A DNA stretch of 64,000 nucleotides from Yokenella regensburgei ATCC 49455. Its GTDB lineage: Bacteria > Pseudomonadota > Gammaproteobacteria > Enterobacterales > Enterobacteriaceae. The notes below the pieces were generated by a model. That model saw only the letters and a program-made list of their open reading frames with translations. It was not told where the DNA came from and searched no databases. The stretch spans positions 1-64,000 of the forward strand of contig NZ_JMPS01000030.1 in the NCBI RefSeq assembly GCF_000735455.1, read 5' to 3'. Below are positions 28,351 to 39,767 of the stretch, piece after piece. A program made the translations under genes and the position numbers. Each line of letters begins with the position of its first letter. Positions within the stretch are counted from its first letter, which is position 1.

Positions 28351-30030
28351 TTAAAGTAATGACAGATGTTCCGCCACCGGGCCCAGTGCCAGTGCGGGGA
28401 TAAAGGTCAGTGCGCCAACCAGCAGAATGGTGCCGATAAGCAGGCCGATAAACAGCGGGCCGTGGGTCGGCAGCGTCCCGATACTGGCGGGCTGCGATTT
28501 CTTCGTGACCAGAGAACCTGCAATCGCCATTACCGGAACAATCACCGCGAAGCGGCCAAAGAACATGCAGAAGGCCAGCAGGCAGTTCCAGAACGGCGTA
28601 TTGGCGCTAAGCCCGGCGAAGGCGCTACCGTTATTGTTGGCCGCAGAAGATACCGCATACAGCACTTCGCTGAAGCCGTGGGTGCCCGGATTGAGCATCG
28701 CACTACGACCTGCGTCGGTCATCATCGCCAGCGCAGTGCCAAGCAGTACCAGCGTTGGTGTCACCAGAATGGCCAGCGCGGTCATTTTCATCTCGCGGAC
28801 ATCGATTTTCTTGCCGAGGTATTCAGGGGTACGGCCAATCATCAGCCCGGCGATAAACACCGCCAGCAGTACGAACAGCAGCATGCCGTACAGGCCCGCG
28901 CCGACGCCGCCGAAGACGACTTCACCTATCTGCATCAGCCACATTGGTACCATGCCTCCGAGGGCAGTGAAGGAGTCATGCATGGCGTTGACCGCGCCGC
29001 AGGATGCCGCCGTGGTCACCACCGCAAACAGACTGCTGGCGAGAATACCAAAGCGGCTCTCTTTGCCTTCCATGTTGATATTGCTGTCGGCACCGAGCGC
29101 CATCAGGTGTGGGTTACCCTGAGTTTCCGCCCACATCACCACAGCCGCAGCCACGATGAAGATAAGCGTCATCGTCCACAGCAGCGTACGCCCCTGACGG
29201 CGGTCGCCTACCGCCTCGCCAAAGGCAAAGCACAGCGCGGCCGGGATCAGGAAAATTGACAGCATCTGGACGAAGTTAGTCAGCGCTGTAGGGTTTTCAA
29301 ATGGGTGTGAGGAGTTGGCGTTAAAGAAACCACCGCCGTTGGTACCCAGCATTTTGATCGCTTCCTGAGACGCCACTGGCCCCATAGGCAGGAGCTGTTT
29401 TGCGCCTTCAAGCGAGGTAAAAGCCTGGTACGGATGGAAGTTCTGCAGCACGCCTTGCTGAATGAAGAACAGGGCGATCACCAGAGAGATTGGCAGCAGC
29501 ACCCACAGGGTGATACGGGTTAAATCCACCCAGGCGTTGCCGAGGGTTTTCACACTATGGCGGGAGAAAGCGCGTATCAGCGCGAAAACAACCGCAATCC
29601 CGGTTGCCGCCGACAGGAAGTTCTGCACGGTCAGACCGGCCATCTGGCTCAGGTAGCTCATGGTGGTTTCGCCACCGTAAGACTGCCAGTTGGTGTTGGC
29701 GACAAAGCTGACCGCCGTGTTCAGCGCCAGGTCCCAGGAGAGCCCCGGATAGTTTTGCGGATTCAGCGGCAGAATACCCTGCAGCATCAGCATAGCGAAC
29801 AGTATGACCAGGCCGAACAGGTTCAGCAGCAACAGCGCCATCAGGTACTGGCACCAGCCCATTTCATCCGTGCGGATCCCCAGCACTCGCCATAATCCGC
29901 GCTCAATCCCTGCCACGCCCGGGAGCGGTGAATCGCCAATCATTCTCGCCAGTACAGTGCCAAGCGGGCGCGCCAGGACAAACAGCACCAGCAAGAAACC
30001 GGCGATCAGTAAAAATCCTTGTGCGGCCAT
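28351..30030 (-). CDS. kdpA: KdpA potassium-binding channel-like subunit
   Basis: Potassium-selective, SKT-superfamily subunit with ten membrane helices. 559 residues (E. coli 557). The four pore-loop regions can be seen, including [45 protein letters not shown] and [11 protein letters not shown], each carrying the expected filter-type sequence. The C-terminus is extended by two residues relative to K-12. Start codon overlaps the kdpF stop (TGATG). Confidence 0.97.
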   Translation of the reverse strand: MAAQGFLLIAGFLLVLFVLARPLGTVLARMIGDSPLPGVAGIERGLWRVLGIRTDEMGWCQYLMALLLLNLFGLVILFAMLMLQGILPLNPQNYPGLSWDLALNTAVSFVANTNWQSYGGETTMSYLSQMAGLTVQNFLSAATGIAVVFALIRAFSRHSVKTLGNAWVDLTRITLWVLLPISLVIALFFIQQGVLQNFHPYQAFTSLEGAKQLLPMGPVASQEAIKMLGTNGGGFFNANSSHPFENPTALTNFVQMLSIFLIPAALCFAFGEAVGDRRQGRTLLWTMTLIFIVAAAVVMWAETQGNPHLMALGADSNINMEGKESRFGILASSLFAVVTTAASCGAVNAMHDSFTALGGMVPMWLMQIGEVVFGGVGAGLYGMLLFVLLAVFIAGLMIGRTPEYLGKKIDVREMKMTALAILVTPTLVLLGTALAMMTDAGRSAMLNPGTHGFSEVLYAVSSAANNNGSAFAGLSANTPFWNCLLAFCMFFGRFAVIVPVMAIAGSLVTKKSQPASIGTLPTHGPLFIGLLIGTILLVGALTFIPALALGPVAEHLSLL

Positions 30031-30119
30031 CAGAATGCCTCCGCATTAATCAGGGCATAAATGAGATACGCCAGTATCAGGAACACCAGCACCACGCCAG
30101 CAATTACACCTGCAGTCAC
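30030..30119 (-). CDS. kdpF: KdpF small membrane subunit
   Basis: 29-residue single-helix membrane peptide ([19 protein letters not shown].. ending NAEAF) that stabilises the KdpABC complex. It begins with GTG after a strong GGAGG and ends in TGA overlapping the kdpA ATG by one base. First gene of the operon. The sequence matches E. coli KdpF almost throughout. Too short for standard gene calls. Confidence 0.93.
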   Translation of the reverse strand: MTAGVIAGVVLVFLILAYLIYALINAEAF

Positions 30120-30200
30120 AATCCACCTCCGGATGTATGAGTTATTGAAATGAGGATAGAAATTTCGGTGCAAAGATTTCGCAAAAATCGCGATGGCGGG

Positions 30201-30220
30201 TGTAAAAAAAGTATAAAAAT
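30201..30220 (-). promoter_or_regulatory. KdpE-binding site of the kdpF promoter
   Basis: On the minus strand TTTTTATAC followed by TTTTTTTACA is the T-rich element, with TTTATA/TTTACA half-sites, known as the KdpE target upstream of kdpFABC. It lies 82 bases before the kdpF start. The rest of 30120-30418 is AT-rich, divergent promoter DNA for kdpF and ybfA; no gene is seen. Confidence 0.7.
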
Positions 30221-30418
30221 GGCAAAAGGCACAATTTAACTGTTGGTTAGTATTAATTTAACTTTTCTGTAACTAAGTTACGCGATATTCATAAACTAAT
30301 CGTAAATGTTCTAAAAAAAGTGGTCGGATGAGTAGTAAAATTACAAGCAAACGGGTATTATTTTAGCCAGATGATTATTGCTGGTGATGATTACCGGCTA
30401 CTAAATGGGGAGAGAATT

Positions 30419-30625
30419 ATGGATCTGTATAAAGACTATCCGGCACACATCGTTTTTCTGCGTCGCGCTTTCGCCGTCGTAGCGGGGGTTGTCGCACTGC
30501 CGGTGATGCTGTTCTGGAAAGATCGCGCACGTTTTTACAGCTACCTGCACCGCGTCTGGTCTAAAACCAGCGAAAAACCGGTGTGGATGGAGCAGGCTGA
30601 AAAAGCCGTCTGCGACTTCTACTAA
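30419..30625 (+). CDS. ybfA: DUF2517 family protein YbfA
   Basis: 68-residue protein of unknown function with one predicted hydrophobic helix (about 11-30, [21 protein letters not shown]) and a basic C-terminal half ([21 protein letters not shown]). Nearly identical to E. coli YbfA. The start MDLYKDYP is preceded by GGGGAGAG; a longer upstream frame is rejected because it ignores this site. Divergent from kdpFABCDE, followed by a terminator. Confidence 0.88.
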   Translation: MDLYKDYPAHIVFLRRAFAVVAGVVALPVMLFWKDRARFYSYLHRVWSKTSEKPVWMEQAEKAVCDFY

Positions 30626-30655
30626 ATTTTCAGGCGCAAAGCCTGCACACAGCAT

Positions 30656-30687
30656 AAAAAACCGCCTGATAATGGGCGGTTTTTTTG
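30656..30687 (+). terminator. ybfA terminator
   Basis: ACCGCC with GGCGGT (30661-30680) is preceded by an A-run and followed by TTTTTTT. It separates ybfA from phrB. Confidence 0.88.
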
Positions 30688-30782
30688 TGCCTGCTCCCTC
30701 ACAATGGTTACACTTAGGGCAAAACCGTGGGTCCTGACCGAGGGCTTCGGTGACGTTTTACTATCGCCCTGAAAGGAGCAGT

Positions 30783-32207
30783 ATGACCACGCATCTGGTC
30801 TGGTTTCGTAACGATCTACGCATCCACGATAATCTGGCGCTCGCCGCGGCCTGCCGCCATCCCAACGCCACCGTGCTGGCACTCTATATAGCCACCCCCG
30901 GGCAATGGCACCAGCATCAGATGGCGCCACGGCAAGCCGCGTTTATCCAGAGCCATCTCAATAGCCTGCAACAGGCGCTGGCCGAGCGGGGGATCCCGCT
31001 GCTGGTGAAAGCGGTTGATGATTTTGCCGCGAGCATCACAGTTCTGCGTGAGGTGTGCGAAACGCATCGGGTGGATGCGCTTTTCTACAACTATCAGTAT
31101 GAAATCAACGAGCGCCAGCGTGATGCCGCCGTTGAAAAAACGCTGAGCAACGTAATGTGTCAGGGGGTTGACGATAGCGTCATGCTGGCTCCCGGCAGTA
31201 TCATGACCGGTAACCACGAAATGTATAAAGTGTTTACCCCATTTAAAAATGCGTACCTGCGGCGGCTGCGGGAAGGGCTGCCGGAGTGCGTACGTGCACC
31301 CGACGTTCGCCCTGGCGGTGCGCTTCGTGAGGCGCTGACTGCGGTCGAACTCAACTACCCACAGCAGGATTTTGATCACACGTTGTTCGCCGCAGATGAA
31401 AAAAACGCACTGAACCAATTGCGTCAGTTCTGCCAGCAGCGAGTGGTAAATTACGATACTGACCGTGACTTCCCGGCCATTGAGGGAACCAGCAGGCTGT
31501 CGGCTTGCCTGGCTATCGGGGCGTTATCGCCACGCCAGTGCCTGCACCGGTTGCTGAAGGAGCACCCGCAGGCGCTGGAAGGTGAAAACGGGGCCGTGTG
31601 GCTGAGCGAACTTATCTGGCGTGAATTCTATCGTCACCTGATGACTTACCATCCGAAACTCTGCCGTCATCGTCCGTTTATTGCCTGGACCGACAACGTA
31701 CAGTGGCAGAGTAACCCGGTAATGCTCCGTGCCTGGCAGCAGGGGGAAACCGGGTTTCCTGTTGTGGATGCCGCCATGCAGCAGCTCAATCATACCGGCT
31801 GGATGCATAACCGCCTGCGCATGATTGTCGCCAGTTTCCTCGTTAAAGACCTGCTCATTGACTGGCGGGAAGGAGAGCGCTATTTCATGTCGCAGCTTAT
31901 CGACGGCGATCTCGCTGCGAACAACGGCGGCTGGCAGTGGGCGGCATCAACCGGGACAGACGCTGCGCCCTATTTTCGCATTTTTAACCCCACGACTCAG
32001 GGGGAGCGTTTTGATAAGAAAGGCGAGTTTATTCGCCATTGGCTGCCTGCGCTTGCAGAGGTGCCGGATAGCGATATTCATGAGCCGTGGGGGTGGGCGG
32101 ATAAAGTGGGGGTTAAGCTCGATTATCCGCGTCCGATTGTCAGCCATAAAGAGGCGCGGTTGAAGACGCTGGCGGCCTACGAGGCCGCCAGGAAAGGAGA
32201 GGCTTAA
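30783..32207 (+). CDS. phrB: deoxyribodipyrimidine photolyase
   Basis: Uses blue light, reduced FAD and an MTHF antenna to split cyclobutane pyrimidine dimers. 474 residues. An N-terminal photolyase alpha/beta domain ([17 protein letters not shown]) precedes the helical FAD domain, with [39 protein letters not shown] and [30 protein letters not shown]. The chosen ATG follows AAGGAGCAGT. Convergent with dtpD, the two genes overlapping by 4 bases at their stops. K-12 ybgA, normally just upstream, is absent. Confidence 0.96.
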   Translation: MTTHLVWFRNDLRIHDNLALAAACRHPNATVLALYIATPGQWHQHQMAPRQAAFIQSHLNSLQQALAERGIPLLVKAVDDFAASITVLREVCETHRVDALFYNYQYEINERQRDAAVEKTLSNVMCQGVDDSVMLAPGSIMTGNHEMYKVFTPFKNAYLRRLREGLPECVRAPDVRPGGALREALTAVELNYPQQDFDHTLFAADEKNALNQLRQFCQQRVVNYDTDRDFPAIEGTSRLSACLAIGALSPRQCLHRLLKEHPQALEGENGAVWLSELIWREFYRHLMTYHPKLCRHRPFIAWTDNVQWQSNPVMLRAWQQGETGFPVVDAAMQQLNHTGWMHNRLRMIVASFLVKDLLIDWREGERYFMSQLIDGDLAANNGGWQWAASTGTDAAPYFRIFNPTTQGERFDKKGEFIRHWLPALAEVPDSDIHEPWGWADKVGVKLDYPRPIVSHKEARLKTLAAYEAARKGEA

Positions 32208-33685
32208 GACTGCAGCGCCAGCGGGCGGAACTTCACTTTCAGTGCCTGATACAGCCAGATAGCCAGCACCATTACCACACAGGCGAGGGCGCCCCAGGTT
32301 ATCTGGCTGAACACGTTGATATAGGCATCAATCGAGTAGTTGATCGCCCCGGAGGCATCAAAAGCGCTCTGAGAGGTTTGATCGGCGATAACGCCGGCCA
32401 GATAGTTCGCAATAGCGCCAGAAAGCAACATATAAATCCCGGTTAACACGCCGGTGACGCCGGGGATCTCAATACGGGTTATCTGCGCCATCGCCACCGG
32501 ATCGATAAACAATTCAGCGAAGCCCATGACGGCCATGCCGAGGATCATCAGCGGCATGGAGGAGTGGCCATAAATGGCCGACCAGCGGGCGCTCAGCGTC
32601 AAAATACAAAAACCAGCGCTCATCAGGCCGAGTCCGAGGGCATATTTCCCCCAGATGCGCAGGGTGCGGTTGCCGGTCACGCTCTCTTTGATGAGCCACG
32701 CGAGGACAAAGCCGCACAGCATCACCGCAAAACCGTTCACCGACTGGAACATGGCGGTTGGTACTTCATAGCCAAGGATCTGACGGTTGACGAAGCGGTC
32801 GATATACAGGCTGATGGAGCTACCGCCCTGCTGAGCGAAAGCCCAGAATAGCAGGCTGAAGAAGGTCAGCACCACGATAAGCCCCAGCTCTTTACGCTGT
32901 TTGCGCGTTTCTGCCCGCAGATAAATTTTCCCCAGTACCGCCAGCCCGATAAGCGTTGCGACGATCAGCGCATACACCGACCACTCTTTCCAGAACAGGA
33001 CCGCGATAAGTAACGGAGAGACCACCAGCAGTCCCAGCAGCCAGCTCCAGTTTGGCAGTACGAAGGTTCTGGCATGCAGGGCAGCTTTATTCACCCCAGT
33101 CGTATGCTGAAAATGGCGATGGCCACAGAGGAAGATCACCAGCCCGGCGAGCATCCCGATAGCGGCCAGCGCAAAGCCCATTGCCCAGCTGTACTCTTCC
33201 TGCACAAAACCACAGGCAATCGGGGCGACGATGGAGCCAATATTCCCGGCGGCGTAAAGCAGGGAGAAACCACCGTCACGGCGCGGATCGGCCGGATCGT
33301 ACAGTTCGCCCAGCAGACAGCTGACGTTGGATTTAAACAGGCCATAACCGCAGACGATTATCGACAGCGACAGATATAGCCAGACGGGAGATATTTCACT
33401 GGCGCCCAGCACCAGATGACCCACCACCATCAATAGCGCGCCTATCATCACCGCCATCCGGTTGCCGAGCACCTTATCGGCAAGCCAGCCGCCCAGAATA
33501 GGCGTGACGTACACCAGTGAACAGTAGGCGCTGAACAGCGCGTAGGCGTGGTTGTCGTCGTACTTGAGCTGGTTGGTGAGATACAGGATCAGCAGCGCGC
33601 GCATGCCGTAAAAACTGAAGTATTCCCATATCTGTAGCGCCACTACGTAATAGATAGCGCGGGGCTGTGACGGTGAAGTTTTCAT
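32204..33685 (-). CDS. dtpD: dipeptide/tripeptide permease D
   Basis: Inner-membrane proton-coupled peptide transporter of the POT/PTR2 family, with about 14 predicted membrane helices. 493 residues as in E. coli DtpD. The family signature is in [18 protein letters not shown] near the N-terminus, followed by the proton-coupling helix and [13 protein letters not shown] second family motif is [14 protein letters not shown]. Single gene, convergent with phrB and divergent from ybgI. Confidence 0.94.
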   Translation of the reverse strand: MKTSPSQPRAIYYVVALQIWEYFSFYGMRALLILYLTNQLKYDDNHAYALFSAYCSLVYVTPILGGWLADKVLGNRMAVMIGALLMVVGHLVLGASEISPVWLYLSLSIIVCGYGLFKSNVSCLLGELYDPADPRRDGGFSLLYAAGNIGSIVAPIACGFVQEEYSWAMGFALAAIGMLAGLVIFLCGHRHFQHTTGVNKAALHARTFVLPNWSWLLGLLVVSPLLIAVLFWKEWSVYALIVATLIGLAVLGKIYLRAETRKQRKELGLIVVLTFFSLLFWAFAQQGGSSISLYIDRFVNRQILGYEVPTAMFQSVNGFAVMLCGFVLAWLIKESVTGNRTLRIWGKYALGLGLMSAGFCILTLSARWSAIYGHSSMPLMILGMAVMGFAELFIDPVAMAQITRIEIPGVTGVLTGIYMLLSGAIANYLAGVIADQTSQSAFDASGAINYSIDAYINVFSQITWGALACVVMVLAIWLYQALKVKFRPLALQS

Positions 33686-33912
33686 TTCCTTGCAATCCCG
33701 GTGTCGCGCGAAAGGTCATCCTTCCGCATTTTGTTGTTTTTTTAATCTTATCGTGAGGTCTTAAGCAACACATCATTGATAATATGCTGCCTGAGTGAAT
33801 AAATATACATTATTGCACCAGGGTGGGGTAATCATTTTGCGGCGTTTTTGCTGATGGGGAAGGGAGGATACGCTATGTTATTCTCTGTACCTGCCGCCAA
33901 AGAGGAGTAGTC

Positions 33913-34656
33913 ATGAAAAATAGCGAACTGGAACAACTGATTAATGAAAAACTCAACAGCGGGGCGTTCAGCGATTACGCACCCAACGGCCTGCAGGTCG
34001 AGGGGCGCGAGACGGTACAAAAAATTGTCACCGGCGTGACGGCAAGCCAGGCGCTTATCGACGAAGCGGTGCGCCAACAGGCCGATGCGGTAATTGTTCA
34101 CCACGGCTACTTCTGGAAAGGGGAGTCTCCGGTCATTCGTGGCATGAAGCGCCGCCGCCTGAAATCGCTGCTGGAAAACGACATAAACCTCTACGGCTGG
34201 CACCTGCCGCTGGATGCACATCCTGAGCTTGGCAATAACGTCCAGCTGGCGGCGCTACTCGGCATTAATGTGAAAGGTGAAATCGAACCACTGGTGCCGT
34301 GGGGGGAGCTGTCGATGTCGGTTTCCGGCGTGGAGCTGGCCTCCTGGCTTGAAGCGCGTCTGGGGCGCAAACCGCTGTGGTGTGGTGATACTGGCCCGGA
34401 CCGTGTTTCACGCGTTGCCTGGTGCACCGGTGGTGGACAAAGTTTCATCGACAGCGCCGCCAGCTTCGGCGTCGATGCTTTCATTACCGGCGAAGTTTCT
34501 GAACAAACGATTCATTCGGCGCGTGAGCAAGGTTTGCATTTTTATGCGGCGGGACATCACGCGACCGAGCGGGGCGGCATTCGCGCGCTCAGCGAATGGT
34601 TGAATGAAACGACCGACCTCGATGTCACCTTTGTTGATATTCCGAACCCGGCCTGA
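33913..34656 (+). CDS. ybgI: NIF3-family di-metal protein YbgI
   Basis: 247-residue NIF3/DUF34-family protein, labelled GTP cyclohydrolase 1 type 2 homologue; true substrate unknown. Metal-binding His63 and His64 lie in VIVHHGYFWKGE and further ligands in the C-terminal GHHATERGG motif. The E. coli structure is a hexameric ring with a di-metal centre. First of five closely spaced genes, ybgI-pxpB-pxpC-pxpA-nei, with gaps of at most 21 bases. Confidence 0.93.
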   Translation: MKNSELEQLINEKLNSGAFSDYAPNGLQVEGRETVQKIVTGVTASQALIDEAVRQQADAVIVHHGYFWKGESPVIRGMKRRRLKSLLENDINLYGWHLPLDAHPELGNNVQLAALLGINVKGEIEPLVPWGELSMSVSGVELASWLEARLGRKPLWCGDTGPDRVSRVAWCTGGGQSFIDSAASFGVDAFITGEVSEQTIHSAREQGLHFYAAGHHATERGGIRALSEWLNETTDLDVTFVDIPNPA

Positions 34657-34668
34657 CGGAGAAGAAAA

Positions 34669-35325
34669 GTGCAGCGAGCGCGTTGTTATCTTCTGGGAGA
34701 AACGGCGGTAGTGCTGGAGCTGGAACCGCCGGTAACCCTTGCCACGCAAAAACGGATCTGGCGACTGACGCAGCGGCTGGCGACCGTCCCCGAAGTGCTG
34801 GAAGCCATCCCCGGCATGAATAACATTACCGTTGTTCTGCGCAACCCGCAGAACCTGGCGCTGGATGTAATAGAGCAGCTGCAGCGCTGGTGGGAGGAGA
34901 GCGACGCGCTGGAGCCGGAGTCCCGGCTTATCGAGATCCCGGTGACCTATGGCGGCAGCGGTGGGCCAGATCTCGCCCATGTGGCGCGCCATGCTGAGCT
35001 TAGCGAAAAGCAGGTAGTGGAGCTGCATGCTGCTCAGGATTACGTGGTGTGGTTTATCGGTTTTCAGCCTGGATTTGCCTATCTTGGCGGCATGGCTGAG
35101 GCGCTGGCGACTCCCCGGCGTGCGGAGCCACGATTGCTGGTTCCGGCAGGAACGGTGGGGATAGGCGGGGCGCAAACCGGGATTTACCCGCTGGCAACGC
35201 CGGGAGGCTGGCAGTTGATTGGTCACACGCCGTTGACGCTGTTTGACGCGCAGCGGGCAGAACCGGCGCTGCTGCGACCGGGAGACAGCGTGCGCTTTGT
35301 GCCGCAGAAGGAGGGCGTATGCTGA
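34669..35325 (+). CDS. pxpB: 5-oxoprolinase subunit B
   Basis: Part of the ATP-dependent PxpABC enzyme that reopens 5-oxoproline (pyroglutamate) to glutamate. 218 residues, KipI/allophanate-hydrolase-subunit-1 fold. Conserved segments are GQ-like [38 protein letters not shown] and the C-terminal [10 protein letters not shown]. Starts with GTG 12 bases after ybgI and overlaps pxpC by 7 bases. Confidence 0.94.
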   Translation: MQRARCYLLGETAVVLELEPPVTLATQKRIWRLTQRLATVPEVLEAIPGMNNITVVLRNPQNLALDVIEQLQRWWEESDALEPESRLIEIPVTYGGSGGPDLAHVARHAELSEKQVVELHAAQDYVVWFIGFQPGFAYLGGMAEALATPRRAEPRLLVPAGTVGIGGAQTGIYPLATPGGWQLIGHTPLTLFDAQRAEPALLRPGDSVRFVPQKEGVC

Positions 35326-36251
35326 AGATACTCCGTGCCGGAATGTATACCACCGTGCAGGATACCGGACGCTTTAGTCTGCGTCAGTCAGGAGTCAGCC
35401 ACTGCGGCGCGCTGGATACCCCTTCATTAGTCACTGCCAATCTGCTGGTAGGGAATCACCCGGATGATGCGGGTCTGGAAATGACCCTGGGCCAGGTGAC
35501 GGTGGAGTTTACCCGGGATGGCTGGTTTGCCCTGACTGGCGCAGGTTGCGAATCCACCCTTGACGGCGAGCCGGTCTGGAGCGGTTGGCGTCACTTCGCC
35601 CGGGCCGGTCAGCAACTGGTGCTCAAGCGCCCGCTTTACGGCATTCGCAGTTATCTGGCCGTTGCCGGAGGGATTGATGTTCCGCGAGTGTTAGGGTCGC
35701 GCAGCACCGATCTGAAAGTCGGGATCGGTGGCATGGAAGGGCGTAGACTGGTAGACGGTGACGTGCTTGGCATGGGGCAGGCAAGAAGAGATTTCCGCAG
35801 GCCGAAAGGGGTCCGGCAGCTGCCAACCAGTAACTGGCTGCGAGCTCTGCCGGGACCTGAGTATCAGGAATTCGATGTAGCCTCTCAGGACGCGTTCTGG
35901 CGCTCGCCGTGGCAGCTCAGCCCGCAGAGTAACCGTATGGGTTACCGCCTGAGCGGACAGCCGCTGGTGCGTGAGGCTTCGCGGGAAATGCTGTCGCACG
36001 GTCTGCTGCCTGGTGTCGTGCAGGTGCCGCACAACGGCCAGCCGATTGTGCTGATGAACGATGCGCAGACTACCGGAGGATACCCACGCATTGCCTGCGT
36101 TATTACCGCCGATCTCTACCAGCTGGCGCAAATTCCGCTCGGGCAGCCCATCCATTTTGTGGCCTGTTCGCTGGAAGAGGCGTTGAAAGCGCGCAGCGAC
36201 CGGCAACGTTACCTCGAACAACTGGCATGGCGACTTGATGAAGACGATTGA
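35319..36251 (+). CDS. pxpC: 5-oxoprolinase subunit C
   Basis: 310-residue KipA/allophanate-hydrolase-subunit-2 protein, partner of PxpB in 5-oxoproline cleavage. The N-terminal [24 protein letters not shown] is the family signature; [10 protein letters not shown] and [31 protein letters not shown] follow. Overlaps pxpB by 7 and pxpA by 14 bases, pointing to translational coupling and fixed stoichiometry. Confidence 0.94.
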   Translation: MLKILRAGMYTTVQDTGRFSLRQSGVSHCGALDTPSLVTANLLVGNHPDDAGLEMTLGQVTVEFTRDGWFALTGAGCESTLDGEPVWSGWRHFARAGQQLVLKRPLYGIRSYLAVAGGIDVPRVLGSRSTDLKVGIGGMEGRRLVDGDVLGMGQARRDFRRPKGVRQLPTSNWLRALPGPEYQEFDVASQDAFWRSPWQLSPQSNRMGYRLSGQPLVREASREMLSHGLLPGVVQVPHNGQPIVLMNDAQTTGGYPRIACVITADLYQLAQIPLGQPIHFVACSLEEALKARSDRQRYLEQLAWRLDEDD

Positions 36252-36975
36252 TTTAAACGCCGATCTTGGCGAAGGGGCGGCCAGTGATGCGCAACTGCTG
36301 CAGCTGGTCTCCTCTGCCAATATCGCCTGTGGTTTTCATGCCGGTGATGCCGACACCATGCGCTTTTGTGTGCGTGAGGCGCTGAAAAACGACGTGGCTA
36401 TCGGGGCACACCCGAGCTTCCCGGATAGGGAAAACTTTGGTCGTACAGAAATGCATCTGTCGCCGGAAACGGTGTACGCACAAACGCTGTACCAGATTGG
36501 CGCCCTGGCGGCGATTGCCCGTGCGGAAGGCGGTATCATGCGCCATGTGAAACCCCACGGCATGCTGTACAACCAGGCGGCGAAAACTCCGCGACTTGCT
36601 GACGCCATTGCCCGTGCGGTGCATGATTTCGACCCTTCTCTGCGGCTGGTAGGGCTTGCGGGGAGTGAACTGATTGTTGCCGGGCAGCGCTATGGCCTCG
36701 CGACATACGAAGAAGTGTTTGCCGACCGTGGCTATCAGGCGGACGGCAGCCTGGTCCCCCGTGCACAGCCGGGGGCATTGATTGATGATAGTGATAAGGC
36801 ACTCGCACAAACGCTGGAGATGGTGCAGCACGGTCGTGTGCTGAGCATCACCGGTAGCTGGGCGCCTGTGCACGCGCAAACCGTTTGCCTGCATGGCGAC
36901 GGCGAGCATGCCCTGGCGTTTGCCCGTCGTTTGCGGGTGGCATTTGCTGAGAATGGTATTACCGTTGCTGCATGA
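36238..36975 (+). CDS. pxpA: 5-oxoprolinase subunit A (LamB/YcsF family)
   Basis: 245-residue TIM-barrel-like LamB/YcsF protein completing PxpABC. Conserved DLNADLGEG at 5-13, [10 protein letters not shown] near 29-38, [15 protein letters not shown] and [10 protein letters not shown] carry the likely metal and substrate residues. ATG at 36238 is preferred over an adjacent upstream TTG. The start lies inside pxpC. Confidence 0.94.
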   Translation: MKTIDLNADLGEGAASDAQLLQLVSSANIACGFHAGDADTMRFCVREALKNDVAIGAHPSFPDRENFGRTEMHLSPETVYAQTLYQIGALAAIARAEGGIMRHVKPHGMLYNQAAKTPRLADAIARAVHDFDPSLRLVGLAGSELIVAGQRYGLATYEEVFADRGYQADGSLVPRAQPGALIDDSDKALAQTLEMVQHGRVLSITGSWAPVHAQTVCLHGDGEHALAFARRLRVAFAENGITVAA

Positions 36976-36996
36976 GGCAGCACTAAGGATGTAACA

Positions 36997-37788
36997 ATGC
37001 CTGAAGGCCCGGAGATCCGTCGCGCGGCGGATAGCCTGGAGGCGGCTATCCAGGGCGAACCATTGACTGATGTCTGGTTTGCTTTTCCGCAGTTAAAATC
37101 GTTCGAATCACAGCTTATCGGCAAGCGTATTACCCGGCTCGAAACCCGGGGGAAAGCGCTGCTGACCCATTTTTCTAACCAACTCACGCTCTACAGCCAC
37201 AACCAGCTCTATGGCGTCTGGCGAATAGTGGATGCCGGAGACACGCCACAGACCACGCGGGTTCTGCGCGTTCGGTTACAAACCGCCAACAAAGCGATTT
37301 TACTCTACAGCGCTTCCGATATTGAGATGTTGACCCCGGAACAGCTGGCGGTGCATCCGTTCCTGCTGCGCGTCGGGCCTGACGTTCTCGATATGAGCCT
37401 GACGGTGGAGCAGGTGAAAGCGCGCCTGCTGTCGCCAAAGTTTCGCCATCGTCAGTTTGGTGGTCTGCTGCTGGACCAGGCGTTCCTGGCAGGGCTCGGC
37501 AACTACCTGCGGGTTGAGATCCTCTGGCAGGCAGAGCTCACGCCACAGCACAAGGCGTCGCAGCTCAGCGAAGGAAGGCTCGATGTGCTGGCTCATGCGC
37601 TGCTGGATATCCCACGTCTTTCATATCAGACGCGTGGCAAAGTCGATGACAATAAACATCATGGGGCATTATTCCGCTTCAGGGTGTTTCATCGGGATGG
37701 AGAACGCTGTGAGCGCTGCGGGGGGGTTATTGAGAAAACGATGGTGTCATCCCGGCCCTTTTACTGGTGCCCGGAGTGCCAGAAATAA
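36997..37788 (+). CDS. nei: endonuclease VIII
   Basis: DNA glycosylase/AP lyase that removes oxidised pyrimidines. 263 residues. Pro2 (nucleophile) and Glu3 follow the initiator in [10 protein letters not shown]. The helix-two-turns-helix region lies mid-protein ([20 protein letters not shown]), and the C-terminal zinc finger is [15 protein letters not shown]. Last gene of the ybgI-pxp run, as in E. coli. The K-12 genes abrB and ybgOPQD, which normally follow, are absent, so gltA is next. Confidence 0.96.
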   Translation: MPEGPEIRRAADSLEAAIQGEPLTDVWFAFPQLKSFESQLIGKRITRLETRGKALLTHFSNQLTLYSHNQLYGVWRIVDAGDTPQTTRVLRVRLQTANKAILLYSASDIEMLTPEQLAVHPFLLRVGPDVLDMSLTVEQVKARLLSPKFRHRQFGGLLLDQAFLAGLGNYLRVEILWQAELTPQHKASQLSEGRLDVLAHALLDIPRLSYQTRGKVDDNKHHGALFRFRVFHRDGERCERCGGVIEKTMVSSRPFYWCPECQK

Positions 37789-37790
37789 TT

Positions 37791-37814
37791 AACCCCTCCC
37801 TAAGGGGAGGGGTT
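37791..37814. terminator. hairpin between convergent nei and gltA
   Basis: AACCCCTCC pairs with GGAGGGGTT (9 bp) between the two stop codons. No long T-run follows on either strand, so it is a modest bidirectional terminator or barrier. Confidence 0.65.
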
Positions 37815-37833
37815 AGCCGTCAGATCTTGCGGA

Positions 37834-39120
37834 TTAACGCTTCTTCAGATCGGATTTGAACTCACGCTTGTCGTAGCCGGTGTACAGCTGACGCGGACGA
37901 GCAATCTTCATGCCTTCGGTATGCATTTCGTTCCAGTGTGCAATCCAGCCAACGGTACGCGCCATCGCGAAGATAACGGTGAACATGGAAGACGGAATGC
38001 CCATGGCTTTCAAAATGATACCGGAGTAGAAATCGACGTTCGGGTACAGTTTCTTCTCGATGAAGTACGGGTCGTTCAGCGCGATGTGTTCCAGCTCCAT
38101 CGCCACTTCCAGCAGATCATCTTTGGTACCCAGCTCTTTCAGCACTTCGTGGCAGGTTTCACGCATTACGGTGGCGCGCGGGTCGTAGTTTTTGTACACG
38201 CGGTGGCCAAAGCCCATCAGACGGAAAGAGTCGTTCTTGTCTTTCGCGCGACGGACGAATTCCGGAATGTGCTCAACGGAGCTGATTTCTTCCAGCATCT
38301 TCAGTGCTGCTTCGTTGGCGCCGCCGTGAGCCGGTCCCCACAGGGAGGCAATACCGGCCGCGATGCAGGCGAACGGGTTAGCACCAGAAGAACCGGCGGT
38401 ACGCACGGTTGAGGTGGAAGCGTTCTGTTCGTGATCGGCGTGCAGGATCAGGATGCGGTCCATTGCACGTTCCAGAACCGGGTTCACCACATACTCTTCG
38501 CACGGCGTAGAGAACATCATGTTCAGGAAGTTACCCGCGTAAGAGAGATCGTTGCGCGGATAAACAAACGGCTGACCGATGGAATACTTGTAGCACATCG
38601 CCGCCATGGTTGGCATTTTAGACAGCAGACGGAATGCGGCAATCTCGCGGTGACGCGGGTTATTCACATCCAGAGAGTCGTGGTAGAACGCCGCCAGCGC
38701 GCCGGTAATACCGCACATCACCGCCATCGGGTGAGAGTCACGACGGAACGCATGGAACAGACGGGTGATCTGCTCATGGATCATGGTGTGACGAGTGACG
38801 GTGGTTTTGAATTCTTCGTACTGGGCCTGAGTCGGTTTCTCACCGTTCAGCAGGATGTAGCACACTTCGAGATAGTTAGACTCGGTAGCTAACTGGTCGA
38901 TAGGAAAACCGCGATGCAGCAGGATGCCTTCGTCACCATCGATAAAGGTGATCTTGGATTCGCAGGATGCGGTAGAGGTGAAACCCGGGTCGAAAGTGAA
39001 CATCCCTTTGGAACCGAGGGTACGGATATCAATAACATCTTCGCCGAGTGTGCCCTTTAGCACATCCAGTTCGATAGCAGCGTCACCATTTAGAGTGAGC
39101 TTTGCCTTTGTATCAGCCAT
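37834..39120 (-). CDS. gltA: citrate synthase, NADH-sensitive type II
   Basis: Condenses acetyl-CoA and oxaloacetate, the entry step of the TCA cycle. 428 residues (E. coli 427). The citrate-synthase signature [14 protein letters not shown] and the catalytic histidine contexts [10 protein letters not shown] and GFGHRVY are present; the catalytic Asp lies in NVDFYSG. The N-terminal beta domain (TLTFDPG-type) is typical of the hexameric form inhibited by NADH. Divergent from the sdh-suc operon across 647 bases. Confidence 0.98.
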   Translation of the reverse strand: MADTKAKLTLNGDAAIELDVLKGTLGEDVIDIRTLGSKGMFTFDPGFTSTASCESKITFIDGDEGILLHRGFPIDQLATESNYLEVCYILLNGEKPTQAQYEEFKTTVTRHTMIHEQITRLFHAFRRDSHPMAVMCGITGALAAFYHDSLDVNNPRHREIAAFRLLSKMPTMAAMCYKYSIGQPFVYPRNDLSYAGNFLNMMFSTPCEEYVVNPVLERAMDRILILHADHEQNASTSTVRTAGSSGANPFACIAAGIASLWGPAHGGANEAALKMLEEISSVEHIPEFVRRAKDKNDSFRLMGFGHRVYKNYDPRATVMRETCHEVLKELGTKDDLLEVAMELEHIALNDPYFIEKKLYPNVDFYSGIILKAMGIPSSMFTVIFAMARTVGWIAHWNEMHTEGMKIARPRQLYTGYDKREFKSDLKKR

Positions 39121-39510
39121 TACAGTCTCCTTAGCGCCTTATTGCTTAAGACCGCCGGGGCCGGATTCGCTTTCAGACTGTATGTCGACCTTACCGATTC
39201 TTTTTCGGCTCGCAGCTCTGCGTCAGAGGGTAACCAGGGTACAGAGCAATGGGCGCTTAGTGGTAATGAATCTCTATACAGCGAAACAGCAGCAAATCAG
39301 GGTCTTAGCAGTCCGTATTATTCAAACCTGTCTATCACTAATAACTGTCCTGATTACTGAGGTCAATACCGACACGCTGTTACATAACTTATTTTCAGGT
39401 GCGAGTATGTCCCCATAACTTTTACGCATTATATGACTTTTCTAGTGATGGTTGTAACAATAATGTTTAATATTTGTCAAATCAGCTGAGTAAAATTTAA
39501 AATAATGTTG

Positions 39511-39534
39511 TTATCGTGATATCGATCACTGTTC
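39511..39534. promoter_or_regulatory. CRP site in the gltA-sdhC intergenic region
   Basis: CGTGA-TATCGA-TCACT is a symmetric CRP-type site about 80 bases upstream of the predicted sdhC transcription start. It fits known cAMP-CRP activation of sdhCDAB in E. coli. The whole 39121-39767 stretch is a shared regulatory region. It contains AT-rich, ArcA-type DNA and no convincing gene, although short open frames occur. Confidence 0.65.
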
Positions 39535-39567
39535 CGCATAAAACCCGACAAACTATATGTAGGTTAA

Positions 39568-39596
39568 TTGTAATGATTTTGTGAACGTCCTATACT
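39568..39596 (+). promoter_or_regulatory. sdhC promoter
   Basis: TTGTAA, a 17-base spacer and TATACT form a sigma-70 promoter. The following GCCGCCAGGTCTCCGG stretch corresponds to the known E. coli sdhC start region. A leader of about 165 bases precedes the sdhC ATG. Confidence 0.75.
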
Positions 39597-39767
39597 GCCG
39601 CCAGGTCTCCGGAACACCCTGCTAATCCCGAGCCACCCAGCGTTGTTTTGTGTCGTACTTACGCCTTAAGAGACGTTTTTACATGACGCTAAGTTATAGA
39701 AAGGACGCTGCTTGACCCGCACGCAGACCGGAGGAAGGATAATAAGAACAGCATGTGGGCGTTATTC

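Noticed and set aside
26630-28354. A 574-codon open frame opposite kdpB
   Set aside because: Shadow frame in GC-rich coding DNA; the protein is repetitive in Gly, Asp, Arg and His and has no start context.
39142-39418. Short open frames between gltA and sdhC
   Set aside because: They overlap one another in different frames, have no ribosome-binding sites and lie in the known divergent regulatory region.
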